64,000 bases of DNA from Streptantibioticus silvisoli (GCF_027947535.2 NZ_JAAGKO020000018.1:62001-126000); one strand, 5' to 3'; numbered from the stretch's first letter, positions 15,513 to 24,621 are shown. Translations and numbers: made by a program. The notes: generated from the letters alone by a model not told the origin.

Positions 15513-16808
15513 ATGGTCGCAGGAGCCCCCCGGGTGTTCATCTCCCGGCTCGCCGGGGTCGCGGTGTTCGACCCCAACGGCGACCAGGTCGGCCGGGTCC
15601 GGGACGTGGTCGTCATCCTGCGCGTCGGCGGGCGTCCGCCGCGCGTGCTGGGCCTGGTGGTCGAGGTCGTCAGCCGGCACCGGATCTTCCTGCCGATGAC
15701 CCGGGTCATCGGCCTGGAGTCCGGCCAGGTCATCACCACCGGCGTGGTCAACCTGCGGCGCTTCGAGCAGCGGGAGGCCGAGACCCTGGTGCTGGGCGAA
15801 CTGCTGGACCGCAAGGTGCGGCTGGCGGCGGCCGGCGAGGACGTCACCGTGCTCGACGTGTCCATGGTGCAGCTGCCGGCCCGGCGCGACTGGGAGGTCG
15901 ACAAGGTCTTCGTGCGGCGCGGCCGCGGCGGGGCGCTGCGGCGCCGGGGCGAGACGCTGACGGTGGACTGGTCGGCGGTGAGCGGGTTCGCCGCCGTCGA
16001 GCACGGCCAGGGCGCCGCGAGCCTGCTGGCCACCTTCGAGCAACTGCGCCCGGCGGACCTGGCGAACGTCCTGCACCACCTGTCGGAGAAGCGCCGCGGC
16101 GAGGTCGCGGCGGCGCTCGACGACGACCGGCTGGCCGACGTGCTGGAGGAGCTGCCGGAGGACGACCAGGTGGAGATCCTCAGCAAGCTCGCCGAGGAAC
16201 GCGCCGCCGACGTGCTGGAGGCGATGGACCCCGACGACGCGGCCGACCTGCTGTCGGAGCTGCCGGAGGCGGAGAAGGAACGCCTGCTGACGCTGATGCA
16301 GCCGCAGGACGCCGCGCCGCTGCGTCGGCTGCTGACGTACGAGGAGCACACCGCGGGCGGTCTGATGACGACCGAGCCGATCGTGCTGCGGCCGGACGCC
16401 ACCGTGGCGGAGGCGCTGGCGCGGGTGCGCAACCAGGACCTGTCGCCGGCGCTGGCCGCGCAGGTCTACGTGTGCCGGCCGCCGGACGAGACGCCGACCG
16501 GCAAGTACCTGGGCGTCGTGCACTTCCAGCGGCTGCTGCGCGATCCGCCGTTCACCCTGGTGGGCGCGATCGCCGACACCGACCTGCGGCCGCTGACGCC
16601 GGACACCGCGCTGCCGGCGGTGACCAGCTACCTGGCCACGTACAACATGATCGCCGCGCCGGTGGTGGACGACAGCGGTTCGCTGCTGGGCGCGGTGACG
16701 GTCGACGACGTGCTCGACCATCTCCTGCCGGAGGACTGGCGGGACTCGGCGGCGCACGACGAGCTGTCATCCGTAGCGCAGTTGGGGGAGGACGCCGATG
16801 GCCGCTGA
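15513..16808 (+). CDS. PRC-barrel, MgtE N-domain and CBS protein without channel
   Basis: A 431-residue soluble protein. Residues about 5-75 look like a PRC-barrel (RVFISRLAGVAVFDPNGDQVGRVRDV). About 165-275 form the MgtE_N superhelical domain (LRPADLANVLHHLSEKRRGEVAAAL, then LEELPEDDQVEILSKL). About 280-410 are a tandem CBS pair. In MgtE this N-domain plus CBS unit senses cytosolic Mg2+ and gates the channel, but here the membrane part is missing and the protein ends after CBS. GGGGAGG precedes the ATG at 15513. It overlaps the DUF1003 gene by 11 nt, so the two are translationally coupled. Confidence 0.85.
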   Translation: MVAGAPRVFISRLAGVAVFDPNGDQVGRVRDVVVILRVGGRPPRVLGLVVEVVSRHRIFLPMTRVIGLESGQVITTGVVNLRRFEQREAETLVLGELLDRKVRLAAAGEDVTVLDVSMVQLPARRDWEVDKVFVRRGRGGALRRRGETLTVDWSAVSGFAAVEHGQGAASLLATFEQLRPADLANVLHHLSEKRRGEVAAALDDDRLADVLEELPEDDQVEILSKLAEERAADVLEAMDPDDAADLLSELPEAEKERLLTLMQPQDAAPLRRLLTYEEHTAGGLMTTEPIVLRPDATVAEALARVRNQDLSPALAAQVYVCRPPDETPTGKYLGVVHFQRLLRDPPFTLVGAIADTDLRPLTPDTALPAVTSYLATYNMIAAPVVDDSGSLLGAVTVDDVLDHLLPEDWRDSAAHDELSSVAQLGEDADGR

Positions 16809-17403
16809 ACGCACCGGGCGCGGGGCGGGTGCCGAACGGGGCAAGTCGCCGGGCGGCGCGTCGCCGGTCACACCGCGCGGCGGCAGCAGGACGCGGCTGG
16901 ACCAGCCGCGCGAACCGGGGCGCCGGGTGCTGCCCTCGTGGGACCCGGAGGCGTTCGCCCGGCTGAGCGAGCGGATCGCGCGGTTCCTGGGCACCGGCCG
17001 GTTCATCGTCTGGATGACGGTGGTCATCATCGGCTGGGTCATCTGGAACGTCTCCATGCCCCGCCACCTGCGGTTCGACGAGTACCCGTTCATCTTCCTG
17101 ACGCTGGCCCTGTCGCTCCAGGCCTCCTACGCGGCGCCGCTGATCCTGCTGGCGCAGAACCGGCAGGACGACCGCGACCGGGTCAACCTGGAGCAGGACC
17201 GGCGGCAGAACGAACGCAGCATCGCCGACACCGAGTACCTCACCCGGGAGATCGCCGCGCTGCGGATGAACCTCGGCGAGGTCGCCACCCGCGACTGGAT
17301 CCGCTCCGAACTCCAGGACGTCGTCAAGGACCTGGAGGAGCGGTTGTACGCGGAGCTGACCGGCGCGGTACGTGAGGAAGGCGACCGGCCGACCCGTCCG
17401 TGA
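16798..17403 (+). CDS. DUF1003 membrane protein
   Basis: A 201-residue DUF1003 protein. A basic/Pro-rich N-terminus (to about 55) precedes two close membrane helices (FIVWMTVVIIGWVIWN and YPFIFLTLALSLQASYAAPLILLA). The diagnostic AQNRQDDRDRVNLEQDR stretch and a long C-terminal coiled-coil-like helix follow. Function of the family is unknown. The gene begins inside the end of the MgtE-like gene in another frame, strongly suggesting a shared operon and a joint role, possibly the missing membrane partner of that sensor (inference). Confidence 0.88.
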   Translation: MAAERTGRGAGAERGKSPGGASPVTPRGGSRTRLDQPREPGRRVLPSWDPEAFARLSERIARFLGTGRFIVWMTVVIIGWVIWNVSMPRHLRFDEYPFIFLTLALSLQASYAAPLILLAQNRQDDRDRVNLEQDRRQNERSIADTEYLTREIAALRMNLGEVATRDWIRSELQDVVKDLEERLYAELTGAVREEGDRPTRP

Positions 17404-17420
17404 ACGCCGGTGCGGCGCCG

Positions 17421-17426
17421 TACCAT
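17421..17426 (+). promoter_or_regulatory. -10 hexamer, leaderless mrp
   Basis: TACCAT 7 nt before the ATG at 17434; no Shine-Dalgarno is present, so a separate leaderless transcript for the Mrp gene is likely. Confidence 0.5.
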
Positions 17427-17433
17427 CGACCGT

Positions 17434-18594
17434 ATGGCTACCGACACTCCCCCGGCCACCACGCCGGACACCGACGCGGTGCGCGCCGCGCTGGCGACGG
17501 TGAACGATCCCGAGATCCACAAGCCGATCACCGACCTGGGCATGGTCAAGTCGGTGGAGGCCGGTGAGGACGGCACGGTACGCGTCGGCATCTACCTCAC
17601 CGTCTCCGGCTGTCCGCTGCGCGAGACGATCACCAAGAACGTGACGGACGCGGTGGCGCGGGTCGCCGGGGTCCGCCGGGTCGAGGTCGAGCTGGACGTG
17701 ATGAGCGACGAGCAGCGCCGGGACCTGGCGTCCTCGCTGCGCGGCGGCCAGACCGAGCGGGAGATCCCGTTCGCCAAGCCGGGCACGCTGACCCGGGTCT
17801 ACGCGGTCGCCTCCGGCAAGGGCGGCGTCGGCAAGTCCTCGGTGACGGTCAACCTGGCGGCGGCCATGGCGGCCGACGGGCTGAAGGTGGGCGTGGTCGA
17901 CGCCGACATCTACGGGCACTCGGTGCCGCGGATGCTGGGCGTGGAGGGCCGGCCCACCCAGGTCGAGAACATGATCATGCCGCCGTCCTCGCACGGCGTG
18001 AGCGTGATCTCCATCGGCATGTTCACCCCGGGCAACGCGCCGGTGGTCTGGCGCGGTCCGATGCTGCACCGCGCGCTCCAGCAGTTCCTGGCCGACGTCT
18101 ACTGGGGCGACCTGGACGTGCTGCTGCTGGACCTGCCGCCCGGCACCGGCGACATCGCGATCTCGGTGGCGCAGCTGGTGCCGAACGCGGAGATCCTGGT
18201 GGTGACCACCCCGCAGCAGGCCGCCGCGGAGGTCGCCGAGCGCGCCGGGTCGATCGCGGTGCAGACCCACCAGAAGATCGTCGGCGTCATCGAGAACATG
18301 GCGGGCCTGCCCTGCCCGCACTGCGGGGAGATGGTGGACGTCTTCGGCAGCGGCGGCGGCCAGCGGGTCGCCGACGGCCTGACGAAGACCACCGGGGCCA
18401 ACGTGCCGGTGCTCGGCTCGATCCCGATCGACGTGCGGCTGCGCGAGGGCGGCGACGACGGCCGCCCGGTCGTGCTGAGCGACCCCGGTTCGCCGGCCGC
18501 CGGCGCGCTGCTGACCATCGCCGGCAAGCTCGGCGGCCGGCAGCGCGGGCTGTCCGGCATGTCACTGGGCATCACGCCGCGCAACAAGTTCTGA
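17434..18594 (+). CDS. mrp: Mrp/NBP35-type Fe-S carrier ATPase
   Basis: A 386-residue Mrp/NBP35/ApbC-type P-loop ATPase. Residues about 12-95 form the MIP18/DUF59 domain (VNDPEIHKPITDLGMV, then GCPLRETI). The deviant Walker A is GKGGVGKS at 128-135. The Fe-S binding CxxC is Cys294/Cys297 (CPHC) near the dimer interface. It should carry [4Fe-4S] clusters to apoproteins in the cytoplasm. The start at 17434 is supported by the leaderless -10 and avoids 8 extra residues. It follows the DUF1003 gene by 30 nt. A strong terminator follows. Confidence 0.93.
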   Translation: MATDTPPATTPDTDAVRAALATVNDPEIHKPITDLGMVKSVEAGEDGTVRVGIYLTVSGCPLRETITKNVTDAVARVAGVRRVEVELDVMSDEQRRDLASSLRGGQTEREIPFAKPGTLTRVYAVASGKGGVGKSSVTVNLAAAMAADGLKVGVVDADIYGHSVPRMLGVEGRPTQVENMIMPPSSHGVSVISIGMFTPGNAPVVWRGPMLHRALQQFLADVYWGDLDVLLLDLPPGTGDIAISVAQLVPNAEILVVTTPQQAAAEVAERAGSIAVQTHQKIVGVIENMAGLPCPHCGEMVDVFGSGGGQRVADGLTKTTGANVPVLGSIPIDVRLREGGDDGRPVVLSDPGSPAAGALLTIAGKLGGRQRGLSGMSLGITPRNKF

Positions 18595-18639
18595 CCGCCG
18601 CTCCCCCCGGTACGCCCGCGGGCCCGCCCCGTCCGTCGT

Positions 18640-18686
18640 CGGTGCGGGCCCCCCGCTCCCCCGGGTCCGCCCGCGGGCCCGCACCG
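18640..18686. terminator. Intrinsic terminator after mrp
   Basis: CGGTGCGGGCCC (18640-18651) and its exact reverse complement (18675-18686) form a 12-bp stem; the loop is C/G-rich. It lies between convergent genes and may act on both strands. Confidence 0.7.
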
Positions 18687-18718
18687 ACCGTCGGGGGGGC
18701 GGGCCCGCGGCGTGTGCC

Positions 18719-19393
18719 CTACAGCGTCGCGTCGTAGGCGGTGAGGTCCTTCACCCGGGCCAGGGCCAGGCCGTAGGCGCTCATGCCGCGCCCGTAGCCG
18801 CCGAGGTGGGCGCCCTCGACCGAACCGGCCAGCACCCAGCCGTACTCCGACTCGCGGTAGCGGAACGGGGTCGGCACGTCGTCCACCGGCAGGCTCAGCG
18901 TGGTCCAGGCGTCGCCGTCGAGGTCGTCGGCCAGCTCCCAGGCGATCGCGGTCTGCTGCTCCAGCCAGTCCGAGCGCAGCGCGCGGTCCATCCGGCCCGG
19001 CCAGGTCGACGACAGCAGCCCGGAGCCGGCCAGCCAGGCGGCGGAGGAGACCGAGGTGGCCTCCAGCGTGCCGGTGCCGTCCGCGCTGGTGCGCACCGGC
19101 CGGTCCCCCAGCGTCACCACCACGGCGAACCGCTGGCGCTCGGCCTCCGGGTCGGCCATCGGCAGCGCCGCCATCAGGCTGGGCCGGTCGCCGTGGCCGA
19201 GCGCGCCGTGTTCCACGGTGCCCTCGGCGCTGAACCCGGCCTGGGTCAGCCAGCGCTCCCCGTCGTACGCGGCGTCCAGCCCGTACCAGGGGAACCCGGC
19301 CAGCAGGTAGCCGTCTATCGGCCGTGTCCCGGCCTGCGGTTCGTTGCGTTCCCCGCTGGGCGCGGACGCCCCGCCCCGGCTCGTCGTCTCCAT
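18719..19393 (-). CDS. Conserved-looking protein of unknown function
   Basis: A 224-residue protein I do not recognise. It has regular codon use and mixed alpha/beta composition, with blocks such as GYLLAGFPWYGLDAAYDGERWL, a TLEATSVSSAAWLAG stretch, and a C-terminus rich in aromatics and Gly (ESEYGWVLAGSVEGAHLGGYGRG). No signal peptide or membrane helix is seen. The ATG at 19393, after GAGGAAGG, is preferred over an upstream frame that adds 42 unlikely residues. It lies 200 nt downstream of tatB on the same strand; no shared function is evident. Confidence 0.6.
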   Translation of the reverse strand: METTSRGGASAPSGERNEPQAGTRPIDGYLLAGFPWYGLDAAYDGERWLTQAGFSAEGTVEHGALGHGDRPSLMAALPMADPEAERQRFAVVVTLGDRPVRTSADGTGTLEATSVSSAAWLAGSGLLSSTWPGRMDRALRSDWLEQQTAIAWELADDLDGDAWTTLSLPVDDVPTPFRYRESEYGWVLAGSVEGAHLGGYGRGMSAYGLALARVKDLTAYDATL

Positions 19394-19593
19394 ACGCGCG
19401 GCGCCTTCCTCGATGCCCTGACGTCTCGTCGGCACACGCCCGTGCGCGGCCTGCACGCCCCACCCCGTGGGCGAGTCCCACCTTGGCGTGTCCTGGGTGC
19501 CCGCGGCCCCGCACGACATGCCTTAGGAGGATAGCCGCGCCCGGGGAGCGATCCCGTCAGGTGGTCGCGGGGACCGGTGTGTTGAGGGGCCGC

Positions 19594-20055
19594 TCAGGTG
19601 GCGTCGGCGTCGAACGGCGGGTTCTCGCCGGGGCTGAGCGGGTTGTCGGCGGCGACCCGCTTGCGCAGCAGGTCGGAGCCGTTGACCGGGCCGTTCGCGG
19701 TGCGGTCGCCGGCGGTGCGCACGGTGACGCCGCTCTCGCTGACCGCCTCGGTGACGGTGGACAGCTCGTCCTTGAGGTCGAAGCTGTTGCGCAGCTCCTT
19801 CAGGCCCAGGCTGTCGTTCTCCAGCAGGTTCTTGCGGACGAACGTCTTCGGGTTGAGGTCCTCGAACTCGAAGTCCTTGAACTCCGGGCCGAGCTCCTTG
19901 CGCAGGTCGGCCTTGGCGCTGTCGGAGAACTCCCGCAGCTTGCGGATCATCCCGGTGAGGTCCTGGATGAGTTTCGGCAGCTTGTCGGGGCCGAAGACGA
20001 TGACGCCGAGGAGCACGATGGTGACCAGTTCGAATGGCCCTATGTCGAAGAACAC
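19594..20055 (-). CDS. tatB: Sec-independent translocase TatB
   Basis: A 153-residue TatB. An N-terminal membrane helix (about residues 5-20) leads into the hallmark FGPDKLPKLIQDL and an amphipathic helix, then a charged C-terminal region. The LNPKTFVRKNLLE segment and long tail are typical of actinobacterial TatB rather than TatA. With TatC it should bind twin-arginine substrates at the membrane. It is the last gene of a leftward block after the sigma factor, anti-sigma and HtrA genes, with a 115-nt gap from HtrA; the block links envelope stress with protein export. Confidence 0.93.
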   Translation of the reverse strand: MFFDIGPFELVTIVLLGVIVFGPDKLPKLIQDLTGMIRKLREFSDSAKADLRKELGPEFKDFEFEDLNPKTFVRKNLLENDSLGLKELRNSFDLKDELSTVTEAVSESGVTVRTAGDRTANGPVNGSDLLRKRVAADNPLSPGENPPFDADAT

Positions 20056-20170
20056 CGTTGCAGCTCCTTGGAACGTCCGGAGCCACCACGGTACCTGGCA
20101 CCCCGTGCATCGCGGGAGGGCGCGTGGTCAACGGCAGGTATGAAAAGACCCGCCGCCGACCCCGCGCGCG

Positions 20171-21604
20171 TCAGTTCCCGGTGGAGCCGCCCAGCGTCAG
20201 CCGGACGTGCAGCGTCTGCCCGCCGCGCTCGACGGTCAGCCGGACGGTGTCGCCCGGCAGGTGGCTGCGGGTGCGGACGATCAGTTCCTCACCGGAGGTG
20301 ACCTGCTCGCCGTCGACCTGGGTGATGACGTCACCGGCCTTCAGCCCCGCCCTGGCGCCCGGGCCGTCCGGGGTGACGGCGGGGCTGCCGTGGGCGCCGG
20401 TCGCGGCGATCCGGGCGCCGTCGCCGTTGTAGCGCATGTCGACGGTGACGCCGACGACCGGGTGGACGGCGTGGCCGCTGTTGATCAGCTGCTGGGCGAC
20501 CCGGCGGGCCTCGTTGACCGGGATGGCGAAGCCGAGGCCGATGCTGCCGCCCTGGCCGCCGCCGTCGGTGTCGGCCGACCGGATGGCACTGTTGACGCCG
20601 ATGACCTCGCCCCGGTTGTTCATCAGCGGGCCGCCGGAGTTGCCCGGGTTGATGGGGGCGTCGGTCTGTATGGCGTCCACGTAGGAGACGTCGCTGCCGC
20701 CGCCGTCGCCGGCCGCGGTGATGGCGCGGTCCTTGGCGCTGACGATGCCGGAGGTGACGGTGCCCTCCAGGTCGTAGGGGGCGCCGATGGCGATGACGGG
20801 GTCGCCGACCCGGACGGTGGCGGAGTTGCCCAGGGTCAGCGGTTTGAGGCCGTGGACGCCGCCGACCTTGACGACGGCCAGGTCGTAGCCGGTGTCGCGG
20901 CCCACGATGGACGCGGACCTGCTGCTGCCGTTCTGCAGCGTGACCTTGATCGTGCCGCTGGAGGCGGCCGGCTGGACGACGTGGTTGTTGGTGAGGATGT
21001 GGCCGGCGGTGTCCAGCACGATCCCGGTGCCGGTGGCCTCCTCGCCGCCCGCCTTGACGTGGATGTAGACCACGCCGGGCAGCGTGGCCTGGGCGATCCC
21101 GGCGACCGTGCCGGGCGCCCGGGTGTCGCTGCCGGCCGGTGCCTGCGGCAGGCTCACGCCGGCCCGGCCGTCGCCGCGTTCGATCAGCGCGCCGGTCAGG
21201 CCGCCGGCCGCGCCGGCCAGGACCGCGATGGCCAGCGCCCCGGTCAGCAGCCGCGAGGTGCCGTGCCGCTCCGGCGGCCGGCCGCCGTCGCCGGCCGCGG
21301 TGGGACGCGGCGGCCAGCCCCCGGACGCCGGCCCGCCGCCGACGCCCTCGCCGGGCATGGTGACCGCGTACGGGTCGTTGGGGACGTCGGGGCCGGCGGG
21401 ACCGGTTCGGCCGTCCGGGGCGGGTTCGGCGGCGTCGGGGGCGGGACCGGGCCGGTCGGGGGGCGCGGCGGGGGGCGCGGCGTCTTCCGCGGGGGGAGTC
21501 GCCGGGGCGGGCCCGTACGGGGTGCCCGCCGGTGCCGCGGTGCCCCGGCGCGCCCCCTGGGGGCGGCGCCACCAGTGCGGACGGGCGCGCTTGCCCTCGT
21601 TCAT
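20171..21604 (-). CDS. Membrane-anchored HtrA/DegP-type serine protease
   Basis: A 477-residue trypsin-like protease with a PDZ domain. A Pro/Gly-rich cytoplasmic stretch (1-115) precedes one membrane helix (about 117-141). The protease domain has the full triad: His208 (TNNHV), Asp241 (YDLAVVKV) and Ser323 (GNSGGPL). PDZ spans about 375-470 (GLKAGDVITQVDGEQV). It should degrade or refold damaged proteins outside the membrane. GAGGGG 7 nt before the ATG at 21604 fixes the start. It lies 167 nt downstream of the anti-sigma gene and is a likely member of its stress operon or regulon. Confidence 0.92.
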   Translation of the reverse strand: MNEGKRARPHWWRRPQGARRGTAAPAGTPYGPAPATPPAEDAAPPAAPPDRPGPAPDAAEPAPDGRTGPAGPDVPNDPYAVTMPGEGVGGGPASGGWPPRPTAAGDGGRPPERHGTSRLLTGALAIAVLAGAAGGLTGALIERGDGRAGVSLPQAPAGSDTRAPGTVAGIAQATLPGVVYIHVKAGGEEATGTGIVLDTAGHILTNNHVVQPAASSGTIKVTLQNGSSRSASIVGRDTGYDLAVVKVGGVHGLKPLTLGNSATVRVGDPVIAIGAPYDLEGTVTSGIVSAKDRAITAAGDGGGSDVSYVDAIQTDAPINPGNSGGPLMNNRGEVIGVNSAIRSADTDGGGQGGSIGLGFAIPVNEARRVAQQLINSGHAVHPVVGVTVDMRYNGDGARIAATGAHGSPAVTPDGPGARAGLKAGDVITQVDGEQVTSGEELIVRTRSHLPGDTVRLTVERGGQTLHVRLTLGGSTGN

Positions 21605-21771
21605 GTGGTTCCCCTCTGCGTGCGGTCCTCCGTCGCGGGTGGGCCGTGCCGGCCCCGCCCGTCCCGTCGGCCGGAGCCGTCGGAACCCCAGCCCACACGC
21701 AGGCGGTCCGTGCCGCAACGCGACACGGACCGCTCAGGGGAATCAGGCAGCCGGGTGGCCTCGGTGCGGCC

Positions 21772-22788
21772 TCAGTACGGATGGCCGCCGAGGTAGCCGG
21801 CCGGGAGCCGCTCGGCGTACTCGCCGGTGAGCTGCGGCAACGGCACCGGGGTGCCGGCGCGGCCCGCGGGGGCGGACGCCGGCGGAGTGGACGGCACGGG
21901 CGCGCGCGGGGCGGCCACGACCGGCGCCGGGGACGCCGTGGCGGACACCGACGCCGCCGGGGAGGCCCCCGCCGCCGTCCAGGGCGCCAGCGGCAGCGCG
22001 CTGGGCCCGGGGGCGCCGGCGGCGAGCGGGCGGGCGGCGGGCGCGGCCGGGCCGGTGGCGCCGAGCGGGGAACGCCCGCCGCGCGGTGACATCAGCGACT
22101 GCTCCACCGCGTCCGGCGCCGGGGAGGCGACGGCTTCGGCGGACCGCTGGTCGGCGACCTGCCGCATGCTCTGCGGGGTCGCCGCGGTGCCGGGGGCCGG
22201 GTCCGCGGCACCGGTGACGGCCGACCCGCCCTCCAGCGGCACGGCGGCGCCGATGGCGAGCGCGGCCAGCGAGAAGGCGCCGGCCGCGGCGAACGCCAGC
22301 CGCCGGCTCCGGGATGCGGCGGGCCGGGTGAAGTCGTGGATGGGGAAGCCGGCCAGCGGCTCGGCCGGGGTCAGGAACGACCGGCGCTCGCCGCCGCGGG
22401 CCGGGGACCGGTCACCGTCGGACGGACCGCCCAGCACGCTGTCGAGGACGCCGGGGCCACCGCGCCCGAACAGCCCGCAGGGGGTGTCGGGGCCCGGCCC
22501 GGCCAGGTCGTCGTGGTCGCAGCCCGGCAGGCCCTGGAGGCGGGCCAGCAGCCCGTCCGACAGGGCGGGCGGCAGCGCGTCGGCCACCGCGTTCTTCAGC
22601 CGCCGCTGCTCCTCCGCCTCCGCCTTGCACGGGTCGCAGGACGCCAGGTGGGACAGCACGCGGTCCCGCGCGTCGTCCCCGAGTTCGCCGTCGACGAAGG
22701 CGGCCAGCCGGTCGCCCAGGTGCTCCCGTGCCGTGCCGGAGCGCGACAGTGCGCCTCGTACGTTGCGGAATTGACCTGTACCGCTCAC
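21772..22788 (-). CDS. Zinc anti-sigma factor, single-pass membrane protein
   Basis: A 338-residue anti-sigma factor. The zf-HC2/ZAS signature is His47-x3-Cys51-x2-Cys54 (HLASCDPC), preceded by [17 protein letters not shown] membrane helix lies at about 164-184. The outer 150 residues are Ala/Pro/Ser-rich and end in [11 protein letters not shown]. It should hold the adjacent sigma factor at the membrane and release it on an envelope or redox signal. The GTG start at 22788 overlaps the sigma gene stop (GTGA), so the two are translationally coupled. GGGAGA precedes it. Confidence 0.9.
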   Translation of the reverse strand: MSGTGQFRNVRGALSRSGTAREHLGDRLAAFVDGELGDDARDRVLSHLASCDPCKAEAEEQRRLKNAVADALPPALSDGLLARLQGLPGCDHDDLAGPGPDTPCGLFGRGGPGVLDSVLGGPSDGDRSPARGGERRSFLTPAEPLAGFPIHDFTRPAASRSRRLAFAAAGAFSLAALAIGAAVPLEGGSAVTGAADPAPGTAATPQSMRQVADQRSAEAVASPAPDAVEQSLMSPRGGRSPLGATGPAAPAARPLAAGAPGPSALPLAPWTAAGASPAASVSATASPAPVVAAPRAPVPSTPPASAPAGRAGTPVPLPQLTGEYAERLPAGYLGGHPY

Positions 22789-23573
22789 GATCTCCCCCGC
22801 GTCGCCGTTCCTACCGTGTCATTGCCGGCGACGGCCTCGGCCAGGTCACGTCCCGAACGGGGCGTGGCCGGCGCGCGGTGTCGCAGGGCGCTGCGCAGGT
22901 GGGAGCGGCCGCGGTGGATGCGGCTGCGAACGGTACCGAGCTTGACCCCCAGGGTCGCCGCGATCTCCTCGTACGACAGGCCCTCGATGTCGCACAGCAC
23001 CACGGCCGCACGGAACTCCGGCGCGAGGGTGTCCAGCGCCTGCTGGACGTCGGCGTCGAAGTGGGTGTCGTTGAAGGCCTGGGCGGGAGACGGCTCACGG
23101 CTGGGCAGCCGCTCCGCCGCGTCGTCGCCGAGGGCGTCGAAGCGGATCCGCTGGCGGCGGCGCACCATGTCGAGGAAGAGGTTGGTGGTGATCCGGTGCA
23201 GCCAGCCCTCGAAGGTGCCGGGGGTGTAGGTGGACAGCGAGCGGAAGACCCGGACGAAGACCTCCTGGGTGAGGTCCTCGGCGTCGTGCTGATTGCCGGT
23301 CAGCCGGTAGGCGAGGCGGTAGACCCGGGCGCTGTGGGCGGCGACGATCTCCTCCCAGGAGGGAGGCGTCCACGTCTCCCCGTCGGTCCCGAAAGTGGCG
23401 GTCGCGACCGCGGCCTCGGAACGGGAGGCGTCGGTGCCACGCTCAGCGTCATTGTTCACGGATCTGGGCCGGCCCAGGTGTACCCGGAAGCGGTCGATCA
23501 CTCCGGGCGCGCTGTCGTCGCCGGCCGCACCTCCCCTGTCGGCTCCGGTGGTCTCCAGTAGAGCCACTACCAT
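22785..23573 (-). CDS. ECF (SigE-like) RNA polymerase sigma factor
   Basis: A 262-residue group 4 sigma factor. A 70-residue Asp/Arg-rich extension precedes region 2 ([30 protein letters not shown]). Region 4 is [41 protein letters not shown]. The arrangement sigma, zf-HC2 anti-sigma, HtrA, TatB matches the SigE-type envelope-stress locus of actinobacteria. The start at the ATG 23573 is supported by its position after a TTGCAA-17-TAACGG promoter-like pair; the open frame extends much further upstream but without codon logic. Overlap with the anti-sigma gene is 4 nt. Confidence 0.92.
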   Translation of the reverse strand: MVVALLETTGADRGGAAGDDSAPGVIDRFRVHLGRPRSVNNDAERGTDASRSEAAVATATFGTDGETWTPPSWEEIVAAHSARVYRLAYRLTGNQHDAEDLTQEVFVRVFRSLSTYTPGTFEGWLHRITTNLFLDMVRRRQRIRFDALGDDAAERLPSREPSPAQAFNDTHFDADVQQALDTLAPEFRAAVVLCDIEGLSYEEIAATLGVKLGTVRSRIHRGRSHLRSALRHRAPATPRSGRDLAEAVAGNDTVGTATRGRS

Positions 23574-23584
23574 ATCCACCCCGC

Positions 23585-23613
23585 CCGTTAGCTCCGGATA
23601 AGCAACTTTGCAA
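23585..23613 (-). promoter_or_regulatory. Possible sigma-factor promoter
   Basis: On the minus strand TTGCAA (23608-23613), 17 nt, then TAACGG (23585-23590), 11 nt before the ATG. The -35 lies in a short direct repeat of AGTTGC words. The close ATG leaves little room for a Shine-Dalgarno. Confidence 0.35.
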
Positions 23614-23805
23614 CTGCTCTGGTCCGTTGGAAGCGATCTGTCGGCGGAGCCCTGCGCGTGCTCCGCGACCCGTTCCACCAGCGTCAACGCACGGACCGGG
23701 CCACGGGTTCCCACCCGCAGCGGATACAGTCGCCGAGCGGCACAACACGCGAGGCCACACGGCCGTTCGGCGCATGCCACGGCACACGGGGACGGGAGAG
23801 GGACC

Positions 23806-24441
23806 ATTAGCGGCAACGGGCACCCGGCCGGGGCGTTCGCCGACGCGTTCGCCGAGGAGGAGAACGCGCTCCTCCGTGCCCGGCAGCGCTCACGGCTGGC
23901 CGGGGTGCGCGCGGTCTCGCCCGCCACCGGCGCGACGCTGCGCCTGCTGGCCGCCACCGCCTGCGCCAAGGTCGTCGTGGAGATCGGCACCGGCCTGGGG
24001 GTCTCCGGGGTGCACCTGCTGCGCGGCATGCGGCCGGACGGCGTGCTGACCACGGTGGACACCGAGCCGGACCGCCAGCAGCTGGCCCGGGAGGCGTTCC
24101 GCGAGGCCGGCTTCGCGGTGAACCGGGCCCGTTGCATCCCCGGGCGGGCGGCGGACGTGCTGCCCCGGCTGGCCGACGGCGGCTACGACCTGGTGTTCTG
24201 CGACGGCGACCGGCACGAGTACATGCGGTACCTGGCCGAATCGCTGCGTCTGCTGCGGCCCGGCGGGCTGGTGTGCTTCGAGGGGGTCTTCGCGCACGGC
24301 CGCGCCATGGACGCCGCCTACCAGGACACCGAGGTCCGCGAACTGCGCGAGGTACTGCGGGCGGTACGCGACAGCGACGCACTCGTCCCCGTCCTGCTGC
24401 CCACCGACGACGGGCTGCTCTGCGCGGTCAAACGCCCCTGA
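23806..24441 (+). CDS. O-methyltransferase, SAM-dependent
   Basis: A 211-residue class I methyltransferase of the catechol/caffeoyl-CoA O-methyltransferase type. The SAM motif is [12 protein letters not shown] (58-69), followed by [19 protein letters not shown] as the metal/catalytic loop, and [13 protein letters not shown]. Substrate is unknown. The frame contains no ATG or GTG near the domain start. An ATT at 23806 lies 7 nt after GGGAGAGGG and is the best initiation codon, as in infC-type ATT starts. It is divergent from the sigma factor gene, with 232 nt between them, a position common for this gene in streptomycetes. Confidence 0.83.
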   Translation: MSGNGHPAGAFADAFAEEENALLRARQRSRLAGVRAVSPATGATLRLLAATACAKVVVEIGTGLGVSGVHLLRGMRPDGVLTTVDTEPDRQQLAREAFREAGFAVNRARCIPGRAADVLPRLADGGYDLVFCDGDRHEYMRYLAESLRLLRPGGLVCFEGVFAHGRAMDAAYQDTEVRELREVLRAVRDSDALVPVLLPTDDGLLCAVKRP

Positions 24442-24454
24442 CGCCGCTGCGGCG

Positions 24455-24621
24455 CGGGGCTGCTCCGGTGCGGGGCTGCTCCGGTGCAGGGCTGCTCGGG
24501 TGCGTCTGCTCCGGTGCGGGGCTGCTCCGGTGCGGGGCTGCTCCGGTGCGGGATGCTGCGGTGCGGGGCTGCTCCGGTACGGGGCTGCTCCGGTGCGGGA
24601 GCGGGCTGCTGCGGCGCGGGG
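24455..24621. repeat. 16-bp tandem repeat, about ten copies
   Basis: Units of GGGGCTGCTCCGGTGC follow one another with point changes and occasional 1-3 nt shifts. The period of 16 is not a multiple of 3, so all frames stay open and give false proteins. It begins 14 nt after the methyltransferase stop. Confidence 0.85.
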
